This document shows, piece by piece, positions 1 to 9,479 of a stretch of 64,000 nt of DNA. Location: positions 36,077,001-36,141,000 of the forward strand of contig NC_088342.1 of the NCBI RefSeq assembly GCF_036884655.1. The letters run 5' to 3'. Made by a program: the position numbers and the translations under genes. The notes below the pieces were generated by a model, which did no database searches, was not told the DNA's origin, and saw only the letters and a program-made list of their open reading frames with translations. Position 1 is the stretch's first letter, and every line of letters begins with the position of its first letter. This stretch comes from Musa acuminata AAA Group. Its lineage: Eukaryota; Streptophyta; Magnoliopsida; Zingiberales; Musaceae.

Positions 1-1
1 A

Positions 2-1378
2 AATGCAAAGGCTATGAATGCCTTATTTTGTGCACTCGATAAAAGCGAGTTTAACCGTATTTCAACTTGTGAAACTGCATTTGATATTTGGCACACACTC
101 GAAGTGACCCATGAGGGCACAAGTAGAGTAAAAGAGTCAAAAATCAATTTGCTGTTACACTCTTTCGAACTTTTTCGGATGAAACCGAGTGAAACCATTG
201 GCGACATGTTTACCCGTTTCACGGATGTCGTCAACGGTCTAAAAGGACTCGGAAAGAGCTTTTCGGATTTTGAGCTTGTGAATAAGATACTAAGATCCCT
301 TCCTAAGAGTTGGGATCCTAAAGTCACCGCTATTCAAGAGGCAAAAGATCTGCGAAATTTCCCTCTTGAAGAACTAATCAGGTCATTAATGACCTACGAA
401 ATGACTTGTAAAGCTCATGAAGAGCAAGAAGACATCCTTCCAAAGAACAGGAAGGATATGGCACTCAAAACTTCAGAATGCCACTTGAGAGAAAACTCAA
501 GTGATGAGGACTGTGATGATGACTTGGCACTTCTAACAAGAAAGTTTAAAAAGTTCTTTAAAAGAAACAAGTTCAAGAATGATGCAAAAAATAAACTTGA
601 ACCCAAAAAGGACCAAGTAATCTGCTATGAATGCAAAAAGCCGGGACACTACAAGAGTGATTGTCCCCAAGTCAAGAAAAGAACAACAAAGAAGAAGGCG
701 CTCCAAGCAACATGGGATGATTCGAGCGCATCTGAGGAAGAGGAGTCCAACACCGAGCAAGTTGCTCATTACGCCTTAATGGCCATCGAAGACGAGGTAA
801 CAAATTCAATAGATGCTGATTTATCTTTCGATGAATTATTAAATGCCTTCAATGACTTATTTGACGAATGCAAGAGTATAAGTAGAAAATATAAATTGCT
901 GAAAAAGATGCATGATAGTCTTACTTGTGAGTTTGATAAGTTAAAAGTCGAACATCATGATAGTTTAAATTCATGTATCAAATGTCATGATTTAGAAACT
1001 ATGCAAAAAGAAAATCTGCTACTCAAGGACACCTTGAAGAAATTCGAGGTTGGTAGCAAGTCATTAAACATGATCCTTGCAAACAAGGGTCACATTCCAA
1101 AAAGGAGCGGGATTGAATTTGTGAGAAATCCTCACCAAAATCCAACCACCTTCATAAAAGGCTCCATCTTACATGTTCAACACCAAACCAAGTGCAACTT
1201 TTGTTGCAAATCTGGACACAAGACACATTGTTGTCCATTCAAGAAAATAAGTCCAAACAAATTAATTTGGGTTCCTAAAGGAACCATGATAAACTCTATG
1301 CAACATGATAGAAAATGTAGATCCATTTATGAGGCACTCAAAAGCAAATGGGTACCTAAACATCATCCTTTCTTGTAG
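2..1378 (+). CDS. gag: Gag polyprotein of element A (5' partial)
   Basis: This is the capsid/nucleocapsid polyprotein that packages retrotransposon RNA in cytoplasmic virus-like particles. The reading frame is open from base 2. The first visible ATG (14) corresponds to Met74 of the complete copy in element B, so about 69 residues are missing at the window edge. The first half matches the copia UBN2-type Gag fold. There are two CX2CX4HX4C knuckles: the first starts near 623 (CYECKKPGHYKSDC), the second near 1193 (CNFCCKSGHKTHCC). Between them lie an acidic Ser/Glu stretch and a Lys/Leu-rich segment that is probably coiled coil. The frame ends at UAG 1376-1378, and pol follows in the same frame after it. 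Only a few residues differ from B's Gag. Confidence 0.93.
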   Translation, partial: NAKAMNALFCALDKSEFNRISTCETAFDIWHTLEVTHEGTSRVKESKINLLLHSFELFRMKPSETIGDMFTRFTDVVNGLKGLGKSFSDFELVNKILRSLPKSWDPKVTAIQEAKDLRNFPLEELIRSLMTYEMTCKAHEEQEDILPKNRKDMALKTSECHLRENSSDEDCDDDLALLTRKFKKFFKRNKFKNDAKNKLEPKKDQVICYECKKPGHYKSDCPQVKKRTTKKKALQATWDDSSASEEEESNTEQVAHYALMAIEDEVTNSIDADLSFDELLNAFNDLFDECKSISRKYKLLKKMHDSLTCEFDKLKVEHHDSLNSCIKCHDLETMQKENLLLKDTLKKFEVGSKSLNMILANKGHIPKRSGIEFVRNPHQNPTTFIKGSILHVQHQTKCNFCCKSGHKTHCCPFKKISPNKLIWVPKGTMINSMQHDRKCRSIYEALKSKWVPKHHPFL

Positions 1379-4300
1379 AAAACAAAACAATCGCAAGCTA
1401 GGAGCAAGAAATGGTACCTTGATAGTGGATGCTCAAGGCATATGACCGGAGATCCATCTCAATTCTCTAAGCTCACTAGCATAGACGAAGGATATGTCAC
1501 CTTCGGAGACAACAACAAGGGTAAAATCATTGGCAAAGGAACCATAGGTAACAAATCCAACCTCTCTATTGAAGATGTTTTACTAGTTGATGGTTTAAAA
1601 CATAACCTCTTGAGCATTAGTCAATTATGTGATAAAGGATATATTATAAGATTTGAATCTAATGCTTGCATCATTGAAAAACCACACAAAAATATATCTA
1701 TGATTGCATTAAAACAAAACAACGTATACACTATTGACATCAATGACTTATGTGATGAAATGTGCTTTGCCGTTATGAATGAGGATGCTTGGCTATGGCA
1801 TAGAAGATTAGGTCATGCAAGCATGAAACTAATCACTCAAGTATCATCTAGAGAACTTGTAAGAGGAATTCCTCATATCAAGTTCATCAAAGATAATGTA
1901 TGTGATGCTTGCCAATTAGGTAAGCAAATTAAGGGTAGCTTCAAAGCTAAGAATCAAATAAGCACCTCTAGGCCCTTACAATTGATCCATATGGACTTGT
2001 TCGGACCAATCTCTACATCGAGTCTAGGAGGTAGCAAATACGCCTTTGTCATTATTGATGACTATAGCAGATATACATGGACCTACTTCTTAAAACAGAA
2101 AAATGAATGCTTTAGATATTTTACCAAGTTTTGTAAACTTGTTCAAAATGAGAAGGAATCTATGATTTCGTCAATTAGAAGTGATCATGGTGGAGAATTT
2201 CAAAACCATGACTTCCAAGAATTCTGTGAACTCAACGGATACAACCATAATTTCTCTACTCCAAGAAATCCTCAACAAAATGGGGTAGTAGAAAGAAAAA
2301 ATCGAAATTTACAAGAAATGGCAAGAACCATGTTGAATGAACATAGCCTACCCAAATATTTTTGGGCCGAAGCTGTAAACACTGTATGCTATATTTTAAA
2401 TAGAGTCCTAGTAAGACCCTTACTCACCAAAACTCCTTATGAGTTATGGAATAACAAAAAACCCAATGTTTCATATTTTAAAGTCTTTGGGTGTAAGTGT
2501 TTTATCTTGAATGAAAAGGATAACTTAGGAAAATTCGATGCTAAATCTGATGAAGGAATCTTTCTTGGTTATTCTTCGGTTTCTAAAGCTTTTCGCATCT
2601 TCAATAAAAGAACCTTAATTATTGAAGAATCCATCCATGTTGTTTTCAATGAGATTTCAGAAATTAAGAAAAATGATCTTGATGATGATGTTAATTTTGA
2701 TTCCTTGAATTTGAACGAAACCCCGTCTCCAACTAGCAACTTGGATGCATCCACTTCCGAAACATCCTTACCCAAGGATTGGAAGTATATAGATGCTCAT
2801 CCTAAGGAGCTAATCCTAGGAGACACATCAAAGGGGGTTCAAACACGATCTTCTTTTAAAAACTTTTGTGCCAACGCCGCCTTTCTCTCCCAAATTGAAC
2901 CCAAATGTGTTGATGAAGCCATGAAAGATGATTCATGGATTATCGCAATGCAAGATGAATTAAATCAATTTGAGAGAAATGAGGTATGGACGCTTGTTCC
3001 TAGGCCAAATGACCATTTAGTTATTGGTACTAAATGGGTCTTTAGAAACAAGCAAGATGAAAATGGTATCGTGGTTAGAAACAAGGCTAGATTAGTGGCC
3101 AAAGGTTTCAACCAAGAAGAAGGTATCGATTACGAAGAAACCTTCGCACCTGTGGCTCGATTAGAAGCCATAAGGATGCTCCTTGCCTACGCTAGTTGTA
3201 ATAATTTTAAGTTATTTCAAATGGATGTTAAAAGCGCTTTTCTAAATGGTTTCATTTCCGAAGAAGTTTATGTTGAACAACCTCCTGGATTTGAAAATAA
3301 TGGCCACCCTAATCATGTGTTTAGATTAACTAAAGCTCTCTATGGTTTAAAACAAGCCCCAAGGGCTTGGTATGAGAGACTTAGTACTTTTCTCATTGAA
3401 AATAATTTCATAAAAGGCAAGGTTGATACTACATTATTTATCAAGAACTTTAAAGATAATTTTCTCATTGTTCAGATTTATGTTGATGATATCATCTTTG
3501 GCTCTACAAATAAATCTCTTTGTGAATCTTTTGCTAAAACTATGAGTCTTGAATTCGAAATGAGCTTAATGGGAGAATTAACATTCTTCTTAGGTTTACA
3601 AATCAAACAACTAAGCAATGGCATCTTTATTAGTCAAACTAAATATGCCATGAATTTATTAAAAAGGTTTAACATAAACAACTCAAAGGCCAGTAACACT
3701 CCTATGAGCACCTCCACTAAATTAGAAATTGATGAAAGTGGAGAAAGCTTTGATAAAAAAACTTATAGGGGTATGATAGGAAGTTTACTTTACCTCACTG
3801 CAACCAGACCAGACATCATGTTCAGTGTAGGACTTTGTGCTAGATTTCAATCAAACCCTAAGATGTCTCATCTCAAAGCATTTAAAAGAATATTTAGATA
3901 TCTTAATGGTACCACAAATCTAGGATTATGGTACCCAAAATCAGAAAATTTTGAGTTAATTGCTTATGCTGATGCTGACTTTGCTGGGTGTAGATTAGAT
4001 AGAAAAAGCACATCAGGATCATGTCAATTTTTAGGACATGCCCTTGTTTCCTGGTCATCAAAGAAACAAAACTCAGTTGCACTATCAACAACCGAAGCTG
4101 AATATATTGTAGCAAGTGCATGCTGTGCACAAGTTGTATGGATGAAAAATACCTTAGAAGACTATAAAGTTCATCTCAAAAATATTCCAATTAAATGTGA
4201 TAACACAAGTGCAATATGCTTAACCAAGAATCCTATACAACACTCAAGAACAAAACATATTGATATTAGACATCACTTTATACGAGATCATGTCACCAAT

Positions 4301-4429
4301 CATGACGTAACCATAGAATTCATTGATACTAAACATCAACTAGCTGACATTTTTACAAAACCTCTAAGTGAAGAACAATTTGATTTCATTAGAAGAGAAT
4401 TAGGAATGCTCATGTGTCCGAACAAATAA
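1379..4429 (+). CDS. pol: Pol polyprotein of element A: protease, integrase, RT, RNase H
   Basis: The frame opens directly after the gag UAG and gives 1016 codons; the first ATG is at 1442. The protease motif DSG ([14 protein letters not shown] at 1421-1423) lies upstream of that ATG, so translation from the ATG would lose the active site. This suggests production by UAG readthrough. Numbering from the ATG, the integrase HHCC zinc site is H120, H125, C154, C157, and the catalytic triad is D185, D248, E284 with the exact D-35-E spacing. RT carries YVDD at residues 680-683. RNase H follows near residues 840-930 with ADADFAGC and STTEAEY motifs. The protease-integrase-RT-RNase H order is the copia order. 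No stop or frameshift interrupts it, so it looks functional. Confidence 0.93.
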   Translation, partial: KTKQSQARSKKWYLDSGCSRHMTGDPSQFSKLTSIDEGYVTFGDNNKGKIIGKGTIGNKSNLSIEDVLLVDGLKHNLLSISQLCDKGYIIRFESNACIIEKPHKNISMIALKQNNVYTIDINDLCDEMCFAVMNEDAWLWHRRLGHASMKLITQVSSRELVRGIPHIKFIKDNVCDACQLGKQIKGSFKAKNQISTSRPLQLIHMDLFGPISTSSLGGSKYAFVIIDDYSRYTWTYFLKQKNECFRYFTKFCKLVQNEKESMISSIRSDHGGEFQNHDFQEFCELNGYNHNFSTPRNPQQNGVVERKNRNLQEMARTMLNEHSLPKYFWAEAVNTVCYILNRVLVRPLLTKTPYELWNNKKPNVSYFKVFGCKCFILNEKDNLGKFDAKSDEGIFLGYSSVSKAFRIFNKRTLIIEESIHVVFNEISEIKKNDLDDDVNFDSLNLNETPSPTSNLDASTSETSLPKDWKYIDAHPKELILGDTSKGVQTRSSFKNFCANAAFLSQIEPKCVDEAMKDDSWIIAMQDELNQFERNEVWTLVPRPNDHLVIGTKWVFRNKQDENGIVVRNKARLVAKGFNQEEGIDYEETFAPVARLEAIRMLLAYASCNNFKLFQMDVKSAFLNGFISEEVYVEQPPGFENNGHPNHVFRLTKALYGLKQAPRAWYERLSTFLIENNFIKGKVDTTLFIKNFKDNFLIVQIYVDDIIFGSTNKSLCESFAKTMSLEFEMSLMGELTFFLGLQIKQLSNGIFISQTKYAMNLLKRFNINNSKASNTPMSTSTKLEIDESGESFDKKTYRGMIGSLLYLTATRPDIMFSVGLCARFQSNPKMSHLKAFKRIFRYLNGTTNLGLWYPKSENFELIAYADADFAGCRLDRKSTSGSCQFLGHALVSWSSKKQNSVALSTTEAEYIVASACCAQVVWMKNTLEDYKVHLKNIPIKCDNTSAICLTKNPIQHSRTKHIDIRHHFIRDHVTNHDVTIEFIDTKHQLADIFTKPLSEEQFDFIRRELGMLMCPNK

Positions 4430-5205
4430 ATTAAAATCATCTTTCGGACTATATTGTATGATCAAATCACTTGATTTCCATGATTATATGTGAAAATCTG
4501 CAACAAAATCTTGTCCGAATGCATCTTATTTATGAAACTGATTTTCTCGTACACCTTCATGAAAACTGAGTTTCTGAAATAGACTTGATGAAGTGATTCA
4601 TGTGTATGTATTCCATCTTGCAAAATCTTTACAATGGATTATAACACAAAGGGGAAGAAGTATTTAAAGCAATCTATGTAAAATTTCTGGTATCATAGTT
4701 ACTATGCTTTTTGTTGATGACAAAGGGGGAGAGATATATGAATTGATAAACACTGCCATGATTAGAATGATGCTATAAACACTGCTATGATTATGCCATC
4801 CTTGCATCACCAAGAGATAGATGAACATGTGCTAAAGTTTGCATTATGCCCTGAGTTGATATCTTATCATGTGAAACTTGCTAGAATAGTTCAAATGTGT
4901 GCATCATGTAATAAGTTTCACAGCTTTATATGTTAATGTTCACACTACATGATGAATAGTTACAAACACAATCATACAAACTTAATGATGCATGGCAAAC
5001 CCTGACTTCATTCATGAAGAGATACATCATGATGAGTATCATGATGGGAGTATTGATAATTTTAACTAATCTAACTTATCAATACGTCACTTGAATTCTT
5101 AGGTCTTGAATTCAAGGTTGACTTATCTCAACTATGGCATATAGACAGGGGGAGTTAAGGATAACTCTATTATCAATTGATTGTCATCATCAAAAAGGGG
5201 GAGAT
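4430..5205 (+). other. 3' noncoding region of element A with repeated polypurine tracts
   Basis: There is no ORF here and no envelope-like gene. The stretch is AT-rich and holds three purine tracts. One lies in TTGTTGATGACAAAGGGGGA (4711-4730), one is ACAGGGGGAG (5145-5154), and the final one, AAAAAGGGGGAGAT (5192-5205), directly abuts the LTR. The last position fits the plus-strand primer. Several upstream tracts are a described feature of Sireviruses. Element B has the same arrangement in reverse. Confidence 0.8.
5192..5205 (+). promoter_or_regulatory. Polypurine tract of element A
   Basis: AAAAAGGGGGAGAT lies immediately before the LTR start TGTTGAATC at 5206. This is the expected site of RNase H-resistant priming of plus-strand DNA. 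Confidence 0.85.
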
Positions 5206-5723
5206 TGTTGAATCTCGGATTTTGATGATGAAGTCAATTGTCATTTGTTGTCTAATCTATGTGTTGAGATAAGTGTGCAGGATTAACTACGATAAAAGAT
5301 AGACAAGCAGTAGGAGTTGCGCCGGAGTCAAGTTCATGATCACGTTGGGAGTTCGAGAGTTCGACGGAAGTTCGGACGGTCGTCGGAGGTTCTGCGAGAA
5401 CAGATCCGAGAAGTCCAGAAGCTAGCCAAGCGAAGCTCGTCGGAACTTGCCAAGTGGATCGTCGCAAAGTCCAGGAGTTTGCCGGAAGTCCGCAGGAGCA
5501 TCACCGAGGGTTCATCGGATGATCGACGGAAGTTCGCCGGAAACTCGCCGGAAGGAGCGATTGACGCACCGAAGCAAAGCTGTAGAAGTTGTCTTAGATT
5601 TAATCGTAGTTAGCACGTTAATTAAGTTGGAAAATGGGAGGTGATCCCATTGGCTTAATCTTGGGGCAATTGGGCCCCTGAAAGACTGAAATTGGGCCGA
5701 ATGGAATGAACCATTCGGACCCT

Positions 5724-6296
5724 GATTGCACCAGGAGGTGCAACCGCCTAGGCCAGGAGGTGGCACCGCCTGGGCTAGGCTTTCCAGCGAGACTGGGCGG
5801 TGCAACCTCCCCAGCCAAGAGGTGCAACCGCCTAGGCTATGTCTCCCAGCGAGACTGGGCGGTGCAACCGCCCCAGCCAAGAGGTGCAACCGCCCAGGGC
5901 TCAGTCTCCAAGTGAGACTGGGCGGTGCAACCTCCTCTGTCAAGAGGTAGCACCGCCAGAGCTCAAGTTTCGAGCTCTGCCAAGAGGTGCAACCACCGAG
6001 CTCGGTCTTCGAGCTCTGGCAGAGAGGAGCAACCTCTCTGGACAGGAGATGCACCGCCTGAGCTCGGTCTTCGAGCTCTGGCAAAGAGGTGCAACCACCT
6101 CTGGCAGAGAGGTGCAACCACCTCTGGCAGAGAGGTGCAACCTCTCTGGTCAGGAGATGCACCGCCTGAGCTCGGTCTTCGAGCTCTGGCAGAAAGGTGC
6201 AACCACCCCTGACAGAGAGATGCATCTGCCCGAGCTCAGTCTTCGAGCTCTGCCAGGCGGTGCAACCTCTCCAGTCAAGAGGTGCAACCGCCTGAT
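5724..6296 (+). repeat. Degenerate minisatellite in the LTR promoter of A (GGTGCAACC units)
   Basis: Variants of GGCGGTGCAACC, AGAGGTGCAACC and a GAGCTC-containing spacer recur throughout. It ends about 55 bp before the TATA box. The corresponding array in the B LTRs is only about 235 bp, so the array changes length between close relatives. Confidence 0.85.
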
Positions 6297-6352
6297 CCCG
6301 GAATTCCGGGATTTGATCGTTTTTGAGCTCGAAATTTGAATTGGGTTGGGGC

Positions 6353-6361
6353 CTATAAATA
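6353..6361 (+). promoter_or_regulatory. LTR TATA box of element A
   Basis: CTATAAATA sits in a context (GGGGCCTATAAATACCCCAC) that is conserved in most of the copia LTRs here. Transcription would be expected to start about 30 bp downstream, near 6390, and run right toward element B. Confidence 0.75.
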
Positions 6362-7077
6362 CCCCACCCATTCAGCACTGAAAAGATAACAGACCTACAC
6401 CGAAATCTTGATCTTTTCTGTGATTCTAAGAGCTCAAAAGTGTTGTAAAGCCTTTAAGTCTCCTCCTTCTGTTCTTCAAGTTTTCAGTTGTAAAGTGAGG
6501 AGAGAAAGGTCTGTAAAGGTTGTCTCCTGAGCCTGTCAAAAGGAGAGAAACTGTAAAAGGGCAGTTTGGCCTTCGCCTATTGAAGGAAGGCCCCTAGTTG
6601 ACGTCGGCGACCTCGTCGGTGGAGGAAGCCAAAAGTGGAGTAGGTCAAGGCTGACCGAACCACTCTAAATCTCTAGTTTGCGTTTATTTTTGAGCACTTT
6701 ATCATTACTGCAAACCTCCTTCATTACTACTGCTCTCTGCGCTTTCAAGTTCTAAGTGCTGTTCTTCCGAATCTGCATTCAGACGTAAATCCGTATTTTC
6801 GTACATTACAGTTTACGTTTACGTTTGATTCTGCAGAACTGTCTTCCGTGCTTTTACGAACGAGTTTCTTTGCAGTTGACACTTACATTTTGATCCTATT
6901 GATAACTGCAAACTGTCGTCTACAATTTTACGAACGAGTTTCAACATTTAGACGTAAAACTGCACTTAGACGTAAATCGGCTTTCCTCGCACAATCATCA
7001 GATCTCAGTTCACGTTTACGTCTTGATTTCAACTGCATACTGCCTTCTGCGAGTATACAAACGAGTTTCAAAGTTCA

Positions 7078-7395
7078 GACGTAAATCTGCGTTTAAAACG
7101 TAAATCTGCGTTTAGACGTAAATCTACGTCTAGACGTAAATCTGCGTTTAGACGTAAATCTGTTTTTTGCAGATTACTTTTTGAGCTGTACAACAGCAGC
7201 ACATTGTCTTTATACTTCTGCTTAAACTGCCTCTAGACACAAACTGTGTTTAGACGCAATCTGCGCTTAGACGCAATCTGCGTTTAGACGCAATCTGCGC
7301 TTAGACGCAATCTGCGCTAAGACGCAAACTGCGCTTAGACGCAATCTGCATTTAGACGCAAACTGCGTTTAGACGCTAACTGTGTTTAAACGTAA
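7078..7395 (+). repeat. 17-bp tandem array in the transcribed part of the A LTR
   Basis: On this strand the units resemble TTAGACGCAATCTGCGC, in two blocks (about 7078-7163 and 7233-7395). Many units contain the inverted repeat ACGCA-NNN-TGCGT, so each could fold into a small hairpin in the leader RNA. The same array occurs in the LTRs of B, D and D2. Confidence 0.85.
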
Positions 7396-7543
7396 ACTGC
7401 ACTTAATCATAAGTAATCTTAGAATCGGCTTTTGCATCATAACAGTTTTTATTGAACGAACGCAGCTTTTGGTTTTTAATCGCTGTAAGATTTCCGCTGC
7501 ACTAATTCACCCCCCCCCCCTCTTAGTGCTCTCGATCCTAACA

Positions 7544-8359
7544 AAATGGAGTCTAAAAGTGTCCATTCCTAGATTTTCGAGGTCCTGGCGGTACCACCAC
7601 AATTACTGGGTGGTACTACCGCTTGTCATCGGGCACTAGGTAGTACTACCACTCAGTCTGGGCGGTACTACGTCCTGACAACACTCGAAGACCGAGCTCA
7701 GGCGGTACCACTGCCTGACAGGGGCGGTATCACTACTGTTAGTAATAACTACCGATGGTACTACTGCTTGATAGGGGTGGTACCACCGCCCAAAACTCTT
7801 GGGAGACCGGGTCTCCCAAGCCGTGCCACCGCTAGCCAGGATTTCAGGGACCGAATGGATTGTTCCATTCTGCCCAATTTGGGTTTGTTAAGGGCCTAGT
7901 TGGCCCCTGATTAAGTTAGTGGGATCACCTCCCAATCTTAACTTAATCTATACTCTAACTACAACAATAAAGACATCATTACTGTAATTCGTGTTCTAGT
8001 GCGTCAATCGCTTCTTCCGACGAGCTTCCAGCGTACTTCCGGTGAACATCCAATGAACTCTCGGCGATGCTTTGGCGGACTCCCATTAAGCTCCTGGACT
8101 TTGCGATGATTTTCTTAGTGAGTTCCGATGAGCTTCTATGGCAAGCTCCTGGACTTCTCGGTTGGTTCCCATAGAACTTCCGACGAATGTCCGGACTTCC
8201 GAGTACTCTCGAACTCCTAATGTGATCTTAGTCTTGACTCCGGCATAACACCTGTTGCATGTCTTACTGCCATCATAGTTAATCCTGCACACTTTTCTCA
8301 ACATATGGATTAGATCAACAAATGACAATTGACTTCATCATCAAAATCCGAGATTCAAC
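7544..8359 (-). repeat. Copia LTR fragment G, truncated on the left by element A
   Basis: Reading leftward, the LTR start (GATTCAACA on this strand) lies at 8351-8359. The sequence matches the LTR of M (57424-58681) from the region upstream of the TATA box onward: the GGTACCACC-type array at 7585-7800 and then the segment rich in CTTCCGGCGAAC-like words. The rest of G lies outside the window, beyond A. Whether G was a solo LTR or part of a full element cannot be decided. Confidence 0.75.
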
Positions 8360-9251
8360 AAGACTTGTGGTACCACCGCCTAACATAGTCTCGGAGACTG
8401 TGCCACGATGGTGTCACCTCTTGGGGCACTATTTGGGCCTTTCATTGGGCCCAGCATAGTTCTTAAATGGGCCCAACTGACCCCTAATTTGGTTAGCCTA
8501 AATCCAATCCTAATTATGTGCTAACTATGAAATCTAAGGCATACTTAAGCTAAACAAGTCCCTAGGTCTTGGTTTCTTCAAGCGAGCTTTCAACGATCTT
8601 CCGGCGAACTTCCGATGATCTCCCGGTAGTGTTCCAACGAACTTTCGGCAAGCTCCTGGACTTCACGATAATCTTCTTGGCAAGTTTCGATGAGCTTCTT
8701 CTAGCAAGCTCCTAGACTTCTCGGTTGGTTCATATAGAACTTCTGACGAACGTTTAGACTTCTGACGAACTCTCTAACTCCTAATGAAATCGTATCCTTG
8801 ACTCCGGGACTTCATTTTACTTCATGCCTTGCTATCGTAGTTAATCTTACATATGTAAGACACACTTCGATCTAGATATTTAATACTAAGCATGAATCAT
8901 ATTGTCCGGCATGTCATTGGCCCCTCGACGATTCGTCCGATTCTTCGGCGCATCGTCCTCTCTTGTGGCCTATTACCCAATTGGCCAATTGACTCTGCAA
9001 CTCTGATATCCTTGGCATAATATCCACTCTTCATGGCCTGATATCCGAATCTATGGCCCGAAGCCTTCTGTTGACATGTCGACCGATCCTCTAGCTCGAC
9101 GTCCAATCTTCTGATATGTTCCTCCGGCCCAACATGATTCGTCCTGCTTTAATTATCTCATCCTGATCGAAGCATCCTGCATCACTAAAAATACAGATCA
9201 AATCATAAATATTTATTAATTGGTTTCATCATCAAAATCCAAGATTCAACA
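8360..9251 (-). repeat. Copia LTR fragment H, interrupted by G
   Basis: It ends on the right with GATTCAACA at 9243-9251. Its sequence resembles the distal halves of the C and D LTRs, including the TTGTCCGGCATGTCATTGG block. G begins at 8359 inside it, and its right end abuts the resumed C LTR at 9252. It is therefore an insertion in the 3' LTR of C. The left part is outside the window. Confidence 0.7.
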
Positions 9252-9479
9252 TAAGGAAGTTTACAATTAAAGTAAATTGCTCAAAAGAAATACAAACCAA
9301 GTTTATAGTGGTTCGGTCATCGTGACCTACATCCACTCCTGATTCCACTTCCGTCAAGGCCATCGGCATCTACTAACGGTCTTCCTTCAATAGGCGAAGA
9401 CCAACTACCCTTTTACACCCCTCTTCTCTTTTTCATAGGTTTAGGAGATAACATTTTACAATACTCTTTTGCAAGGTAT
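9252..9479 (-). repeat. 3' LTR of element C, first piece
   Basis: This is the counterpart of 23158-23385 in C's own 5' LTR. It is cut on the left by H (ends 9251) and on the right by element B at GGTAT (9475-9479). It continues at 18966 after B. Confidence 0.8.

Larger units (their letters stand above)
1..7543 (+). mobile_element. Element A: autonomous Sirevirus-like Ty1/copia retrotransposon, left end outside window
   Basis: This is a plus-strand copia element cut by the window start inside gag. In order it shows gag, an in-frame UAG, pol (protease, integrase, RT, RNase H: the copia order), about 0.78 kb of 3' noncoding DNA with three purine-rich tracts, and a 2338-bp 3' LTR beginning TGTTGAATC and ending CCTAACA. 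Element B at 9480-18965 is a nearly identical minus-strand copy and supplies the missing left end. No coding damage is visible, so A could be autonomous. It is inserted into copia LTR fragment G, which resumes at 7544 in the opposite orientation. Its own target duplication cannot be checked because the left flank is not present. The Sirevirus assignment rests on long LTRs, multiple polypurine tracts and the Gag type. Confidence 0.9.
5206..7543 (+). repeat. 3' LTR of element A (2338 bp)
   Basis: It begins TGTTGAATC after the polypurine tract and ends CCTAACA, the same ends as both LTRs of B. A TATA box lies at 6353-6361. Two separate tandem-repeat regions sit inside: a GGTGCAACC-type array upstream of the TATA box (about 5724-6296) and an array of 17-bp units downstream (about 7078-7395). 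It is about 320-330 bp longer than the B LTRs, mostly because the upstream array is expanded. Near its 3' end it has an 11-C run. Long ORFs inside it are products of the repeats, not genes. Confidence 0.9.

Noticed and set aside
1376..1441. Frameshift or annotation gap between gag and pol
   Set aside because: The frame is the same before and after the UAG in A, B and K with no indel, so a single stop codon, not a frameshift, separates them.
4430..5205. Possible envelope-like third ORF downstream of pol in A, as in some Sireviruses
   Set aside because: No frame longer than a few dozen codons is present there in A or in the matching region of B.
5512..6378. A 288-codon minus-strand ORF and other Cys/Leu/Pro-rich ORFs in LTR regions (also near 24850-25340, 26880-27550 and 33100-33400)
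   Set aside because: They lie on the promoter-side minisatellites, are open in several frames at once, repeat the same few peptides and have no domain.
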